From: Sphingomonas sp.
Lineage (GTDB): Bacteria; Pseudomonadota; Alphaproteobacteria; Sphingomonadales; Sphingomonadaceae
Direction: 5' to 3'
Length of the DNA stretch: 9,616 nt
Assembly: GCA_019747165.1 (NCBI GenBank)
Contig: JAIERC010000367.1
Location: 1 to 9,616, forward strand
Position numbers and translations under genes: made by a program. Below the pieces are notes generated by a model. The model did no database searches, was not told where the DNA came from, and saw only the letters and a program-made list of their open reading frames with translations. Shown one piece after another: positions 6,358 through 9,616 of the stretch (the stretch's first letter is position 1; each line of letters starts with the position of its first letter).

Positions 6358-7494
6358 TTATTCAATCGGCGGGCTGCCGTCGAAATGGGCCAGGATCGTG
6401 GCACGGGTTTGCCAAAAAAACGGTAAGTTCCACCGGCTTGGAATTTCAATGCCAACGATGGGATCAATCGTAGAATCGATCCGGCGCAGCGACAATAACT
6501 GCTTTGAATCGATGCAGTAAAACGGACTGACAGGTGGCATCATCTCATCCGGCTCGTTCGATTCAAGCACGATGGCTAACCGATTGCTGGTCAACCGCAC
6601 CATCGACCCCACGGGAAAAATCCCGATCATCGCCGAAAAGGGCGCAACAATCTCTGGATCATACTGTCCGGGATTATTGGCGAGATATTCAAGCGATTCA
6701 GCCGGCGACCAAGCCGGTTTATAAACCCGCGCCGATGTCGTCGCATCATAGGTATCGCAAATCGCCGCCATGCGGGCATAGAGGGAAATGCTATCGCCGC
6801 GCTGCTGATCAGGATAGCCTGAGCCGTCCATCCGCTCATGATGATGCAGGCACGCATCCAGCACAATCGACGACAGCCGCTGGTTCTTGTGGAGCGCATC
6901 ATCCCCTGACATCAGCGATTCAAAGCCCATACGAGCATGATCGCGAACGATGATCTGTTCCTCGGCGGTCAACGGGCCGGGCTTGTCGAGCAACATGGTT
7001 GGGACCCGCGCTTTCCCAATATCATGCAGCAGCCCAGCAAGGCCGATCTCATGATGCAACGCCGGATCCAGGTTCATCTGACGGGCAAGCCCAATCATCA
7101 GCCCGCATACTGCGACTGAATGAAGATAGGTGTATTCATGCCGATCCTTCAGCCGCGTCACCCCCATTAGCGCGCCAGGATGGCGGGAGATCGATGCGTT
7201 AATCCCTGTCACCAGCGGCCAAAGCTGGTCGACACTCAACGCCCGTCCGAACCGAAGGTCTTCAAAAGCTTTGCCGACTCGTTCCTTGGCAAGCGAAACG
7301 ATTTGCTGCGCGCGGCGCTTTTCCTGAAGGAAAGATGCCTTGCGGGCACCAAAATGCAAAGCGGCAGGCCCGATCGTCGCCCGTACCGGCGCGGGCTTGG
7401 CGGCTGGCGTGGCGGGTGACGCGCTGCCGGGCGTTCGCCAATCCTCCTGCAACAAACCGGCGGCTCGTTTGCCAAATCGTCCATCTGCTTGCAT
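6358..7494 (-). CDS. HD-GYP domain protein, predicted c-di-GMP phosphodiesterase
   Basis: A protein of 378 residues. The HD-GYP domain runs from about 115 to 290 with the full ligand set: H125 (YLHSVAV), H157-D158 (LLHDIGK), H186 (RDHARMG), HHH 217-219 followed by E220, the signature DGSGYP (223-228) and D247 (ICDTYDA). Enzymes of this type hydrolyse cyclic di-GMP to pGpG and GMP with two or three metal ions and lower the signal that favours biofilm. A helical lead-in at about 52-114 (QEKRRAQQIVSLAKERV and on) resembles HD-GYP proteins that carry an N-terminal DUF3391 domain. Here that domain is not recognisable: residues 1-50 are Pro/Ala-rich. There is no signal peptide, membrane segment or receiver domain, so the protein is probably cytoplasmic. 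The start ATG at 7494 has GGGAG 6 nt upstream. The gene is codirectional with dnaKJ but 226 bp away, so probably has its own promoter. Confidence 0.9.
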   Translation of the reverse strand: MQADGRFGKRAAGLLQEDWRTPGSASPATPAAKPAPVRATIGPAALHFGARKASFLQEKRRAQQIVSLAKERVGKAFEDLRFGRALSVDQLWPLVTGINASISRHPGALMGVTRLKDRHEYTYLHSVAVCGLMIGLARQMNLDPALHHEIGLAGLLHDIGKARVPTMLLDKPGPLTAEEQIIVRDHARMGFESLMSGDDALHKNQRLSSIVLDACLHHHERMDGSGYPDQQRGDSISLYARMAAICDTYDATTSARVYKPAWSPAESLEYLANNPGQYDPEIVAPFSAMIGIFPVGSMVRLTSNRLAIVLESNEPDEMMPPVSPFYCIDSKQLLSLRRIDSTIDPIVGIEIPSRWNLPFFWQTRATILAHFDGSPPIE

Positions 7495-7720
7495 TCCCCG
7501 CTCCCGCGCTCATCGTCCCGATAGCCCGGTGTGGCGCGAGGAGGTTAGCGAGGCATCACCCGGCTTGGTAAACGCCAAGTCGAGGTGACGGGAACCAAGG
7601 AAGCCCGTGATCGAGATCACCCATTTTGGGCACGTGGAGGGCGGCAAAACGATTTCACCGTCCGCTGACGACCCAGCAACCGACGGAGAAACGGCTGATT
7701 TACGAATCAAGCGTGGTAGG
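7495..7720 (-). other. Intergenic region between dnaJ and the HD-GYP gene, several dyads
   Basis: I see no convincing gene in these 226 bp. It contains short inverted repeats: TGATT/AATCA (7696-7709), a compound hairpin at 7658-7686, a near-perfect palindrome GTGATC-GA-GATCAC (7607-7620), and CTTGG/CCAAG (7564-7579). The region must contain the end of the dnaKJ transcript and probably the promoter of the HD-GYP gene. I could not place sigma70 boxes with confidence. It does not fold into a tRNA, since no T-loop GTTCGANTC is present. Confidence 0.4.
7658..7686 (-). terminator. Possible dnaKJ terminator
   Basis: On the minus strand CCGTC pairs with GACGG, and inside it GCTG pairs with CAGC around the loop GGTCGT, with GGTT bulged on one side. 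A short T-run (CGTTTTG) follows about 7 nt downstream. It lies 35 nt past the dnaJ stop. The stem is interrupted and the T-run is late, so the call is weak. Confidence 0.3.
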
Positions 7721-8848
7721 TCAGCCGCCCAAAGCGCTCTTCATCTTGGTGAAGAAACCGCTGGCTTGCGGGCTTTCCTGGCCCGTTTCGGTGGCGCGGA
7801 ATTCCTCCAGCAGCTCGCGCTGGCGCGCCGACAGCTTGGTCGGCGTTTCTACTTCGATGCGGATCACCAGGTCACCCCGCCCGCGCCCTTGCAACACCGG
7901 CATCCCCGCCCCGCGCTGCCGCAATTCCCGGCCGCTTTGCATGCCCGGCGCAATACGGATGACGTGCCGCTCACCATCCGGGCCAGCGAGAGCGATCTCC
8001 CCGCCCAATGCTGCGGTAGTAAAGCTGATCGGCGCGCGCGCGAACAGTGTCGTGCCCTCCCGCTCGAAGATCGGATGTCGGGCGACATGCAGGAAAATGT
8101 AGAGATCGCCCGAAGGTGCCCCGCGGGCTCCCGCTTCGCCCTCACCCGTTAGCCGGACGCGCGTGCCCTCGTCCACGCCGGGCGGGATGTTGACGGTCAG
8201 CGTTTTGGTTTTGTCGACCCGCCCTTCGCCGCGACACGATGGACAGGGATCCGCGATCACCTGGCCCGCGCCATGACAGGATGGGCAGGTCCGTTCGACC
8301 ACGAAAAAGCCCTGCTGTGCGCGGACCTTGCCGTGGCCAGCACAGGTGTTGCAGTGCTTGGCGCTGGTGCCTGGGCGCGCGCCCGTGCCCGAGCAACTGT
8401 CGCAGAGCCCGGACACATCGACGGTGATTTCGCTCGATTTGCCCTGGAACGCCTCTTCCAGCGTAATCTCCATATCATAGCGCAAATCAGCGCCGCGGCG
8501 CGCGCTCGACCGCCCGCCGCCGCGACCACCGCCCATGAATTCGCCGAAAATATTCTCGAAGATATCGCTAAACGCCCCGAAATCATCGCCGCCGCCACCG
8601 CCACCGTGCCCGGCACCCTGCCGGAAAGCAGCATGGCCGAACCGGTCATAGGCGGCGCGCTTCTGGGGATCCTTCAGCACGTCATAGGCTTCGGAGATCG
8701 CCTTGAATCGGGTCTCGGAATCCTTGCACCCGGCATTCCTGTCCGGATGATATTTCATGGCCAGCTTGCGATAAGACGATTTGATCGTCGCATCGTCAGC
8801 GCCGCGCTCGCATTCGAGCAATTCGTAGAAGTCAATTTCGGTGGTCAT
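7721..8848 (-). CDS. dnaJ: Chaperone DnaJ (Hsp40), type I
   Basis: A full-length type I DnaJ of 375 residues. It has a J domain at 5-70 with HPD at 34-36, which stimulates DnaK ATPase. A Gly/Phe-rich linker follows at about 73-118. The zinc-binding region has four CxxCxGxG repeats, all intact: CDSCSGTG 149-156, CNTCAGHG 166-173, CPSCHGAG 188-195 and CPSCRGEG 202-209. The substrate-binding beta domains and dimerisation end follow. It acts in the cytoplasm with DnaK and GrpE in folding and heat-shock control. The ATG at 8848 starts the usual MTTEIDFYELL. Upstream there is only a G-rich GGGGCGGC close to the start, not a good AGGAG, so translation may be modest. It is second in the dnaK-dnaJ operon with a 67-bp spacer holding a strong stem-loop. 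A sigma-32-type promoter, if present, would be upstream of dnaK, outside the window. Confidence 0.98.
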   Translation of the reverse strand: MTTEIDFYELLECERGADDATIKSSYRKLAMKYHPDRNAGCKDSETRFKAISEAYDVLKDPQKRAAYDRFGHAAFRQGAGHGGGGGGDDFGAFSDIFENIFGEFMGGGRGGGRSSARRGADLRYDMEITLEEAFQGKSSEITVDVSGLCDSCSGTGARPGTSAKHCNTCAGHGKVRAQQGFFVVERTCPSCHGAGQVIADPCPSCRGEGRVDKTKTLTVNIPPGVDEGTRVRLTGEGEAGARGAPSGDLYIFLHVARHPIFEREGTTLFARAPISFTTAALGGEIALAGPDGERHVIRIAPGMQSGRELRQRGAGMPVLQGRGRGDLVIRIEVETPTKLSARQRELLEEFRATETGQESPQASGFFTKMKSALGG

Positions 8849-8870
8849 TGCCGCCCCGCAAAGTCCTCAT

Positions 8871-8900
8871 CCCCCGTTACGGCATCCGCTGTAACGGGGG
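8871..8900 (-). promoter_or_regulatory. Strong stem-loop between dnaK and dnaJ
   Basis: CCCCCGTTAC (8871-8880) and GTAACGGGGG (8891-8900) pair perfectly over 10 bp. The 10-nt loop can add two G-C pairs and one G-T pair, leaving the tetraloop ATCC. On the mRNA it begins 15 nt after the dnaK stop and ends 22 nt before the dnaJ ATG. No T-run follows. It is most likely an intercistronic stabiliser or attenuator that keeps DnaK above DnaJ. It might also restrict access to the dnaJ ribosome site. Confidence 0.65.
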
Positions 8901-8915
8901 CGTGGATGCATCATC

Positions 8916-9616
8916 TCAAGCCTTGCTGTCGTCGACTTCCGAAAATTCAGCATCGACCACATCTTCGGCTGCTGCGTCAGCCTTCGGCTCGGCGCTCGGC
9001 GAGGCATCTTCGGCAGCCTGCTTCTCATAGATCGCCTGACCGAGCTTCATCGCGACCTGAGCCAAGGCATTGGCCTTTTCCTTCATCGCTTCGGGCTCGC
9101 CGCTTTCGACCGCCTTCTTAGTGTCCGCGATCGCCGCCTCAATCTCGGCCTTCAGGCTGGCGTCAACCTTGTCGCCATTCTCGGCGATCTGGCGTTCGGT
9201 CGTGTGGATCAGCGACTCAGCGTTATTCTTAGCCTCTGCCGCCTCACGCCGCTTTTTGTCTTCCTCGGCAAATTGCTCGGCATCGCGGACCATCTGTTCA
9301 ATGTCGCGATCTGACAAACCACCTGATGCCTGGATGCGGATCTGCTGCTCCTTACCGGTGCCCTTGTCGCGAGCGCTGACGTTGACGATGCCGTTGGCGT
9401 CGATGTCAAACGTCACTTCAATCTGCGGTACGCCGCGTGGTGCAGGCGGAATGCCAACCAGATCGAACTGGCCGAGCATCTTGTTGTCCGCCGCCATTTC
9501 GCGCTCGCCCTGGAACACGCGGATCGTCACCGCCTGTTGGTTGTCATCGGCGGTCGAATAGGTCTGCGACTTCTTGGTCGGGATCGTCGTGTTGCGATCG
9601 ATCATGCGCGTGAACA
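8916..9616 (-). CDS. dnaK: Chaperone DnaK (Hsp70), C-terminal part, cut by window edge
   Basis: The frame is open to the right edge of the window, and the start lies outside. About 232 C-terminal residues are seen. First comes the end of the beta substrate-binding domain, containing FTRMIDRNTTIPTKKSQ, GQFDLVGIPPAPRGVPQ and EVTFDIDANGIVNVSARD. The alpha-helical lid follows (from GLSDRDIEQMVRDAEQFAEEDKK onward). A disordered Ala/Asp/Glu-rich tail ends with DVVDAEFSEVDDSKA, the typical bacterial DnaK terminus. The internal ATG at 9605 is the Met of FTRMIDRN, not a start. The protein is the ATP-driven Hsp70 that works with DnaJ and GrpE. It is the first gene of the dnaKJ operon seen here. Nothing in the visible part is unusual. 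Confidence 0.98.
   Translation of the reverse strand, partial: FTRMIDRNTTIPTKKSQTYSTADDNQQAVTIRVFQGEREMAADNKMLGQFDLVGIPPAPRGVPQIEVTFDIDANGIVNVSARDKGTGKEQQIRIQASGGLSDRDIEQMVRDAEQFAEEDKKRREAAEAKNNAESLIHTTERQIAENGDKVDASLKAEIEAAIADTKKAVESGEPEAMKEKANALAQVAMKLGQAIYEKQAAEDASPSAEPKADAAAEDVVDAEFSEVDDSKA

Noticed and set aside
7510..7710. Minus-strand frame of 66 codons in the dnaJ/HD-GYP gap
   Set aside because: It would need a TTG start, has no Shine-Dalgarno, and the product is Ser/Thr-rich with no recognisable domain. It also crosses the possible dnaKJ terminator.
8273..9121. Open frame of 282 codons on the plus strand
   Set aside because: It runs antisense across the 3' part of dnaK, the spacer and dnaJ. 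Both real genes are unmistakable, and the antisense product looks like no protein family.
9603..9605. ATG in the DnaK frame near the right edge as a possible start
   Set aside because: The frame continues upstream as FTR before this Met and matches the interior of DnaK. The true start is outside the window.

Overview
The window looks like chromosomal DNA of an alphaproteobacterium, most likely a sphingomonad (Sphingomonadales). I infer this from the GC-rich coding sequence, the abundance of CGATCG/GATCG words, and the wording of the DnaK, DnaJ, PurB and RadC proteins. No database search was possible, so the genus is open. There is no sign of a mobile element, CRISPR array, tRNA, rRNA or prophage. 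It is a core-genome stretch of envelope biogenesis, purine synthesis, c-di-GMP signalling and chaperone genes.

Left part, minus strand (1-3791): a compact three-gene operon in the order ydbH-ynbE-ydbL. It encodes a large AsmA-like periplasm-spanning protein (YdbH), a tiny outer-membrane lipoprotein (YnbE) and a small secreted protein (YdbL, cut by the left edge just short of its end). In E. coli this trio forms one of the partly redundant routes for moving phospholipid from the inner to the outer membrane. The genes are tightly packed: the ynbE stop and the ydbL start share one base.

Middle, plus strand (3888-6289): radC (JAMM-domain protein) diverges from ydbH across a gap of about 100 bp. 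It is followed by purB (adenylosuccinate lyase) and then by a 27-codon open frame with a strong Shine-Dalgarno site and a hydrophobic product. That small gene sits in a self-contained unit: an AT-rich upstream patch, the SD, the short frame, then a 9-bp GC hairpin. It is the best candidate for something undescribed here.

Right part, minus strand (6358-9616): dnaK (C-terminal part only, cut by the right edge) and dnaJ form the usual chaperone operon. They are separated by a strong stem-loop that could set the DnaK:DnaJ ratio. After a 226-bp gap comes an HD-GYP protein, a predicted c-di-GMP phosphodiesterase with all metal ligands present but an unusual low-complexity N-terminus. It converges on the small hydrophobic gene across the shared GC hairpin.

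Most of the window is ordinary. I did not find a clearly new multi-gene system. The points worth a second look are the small membrane-peptide gene and its internal dyad, the dnaK-dnaJ stem-loop, the HD-GYP N-terminus and the paired cysteines of YdbH.
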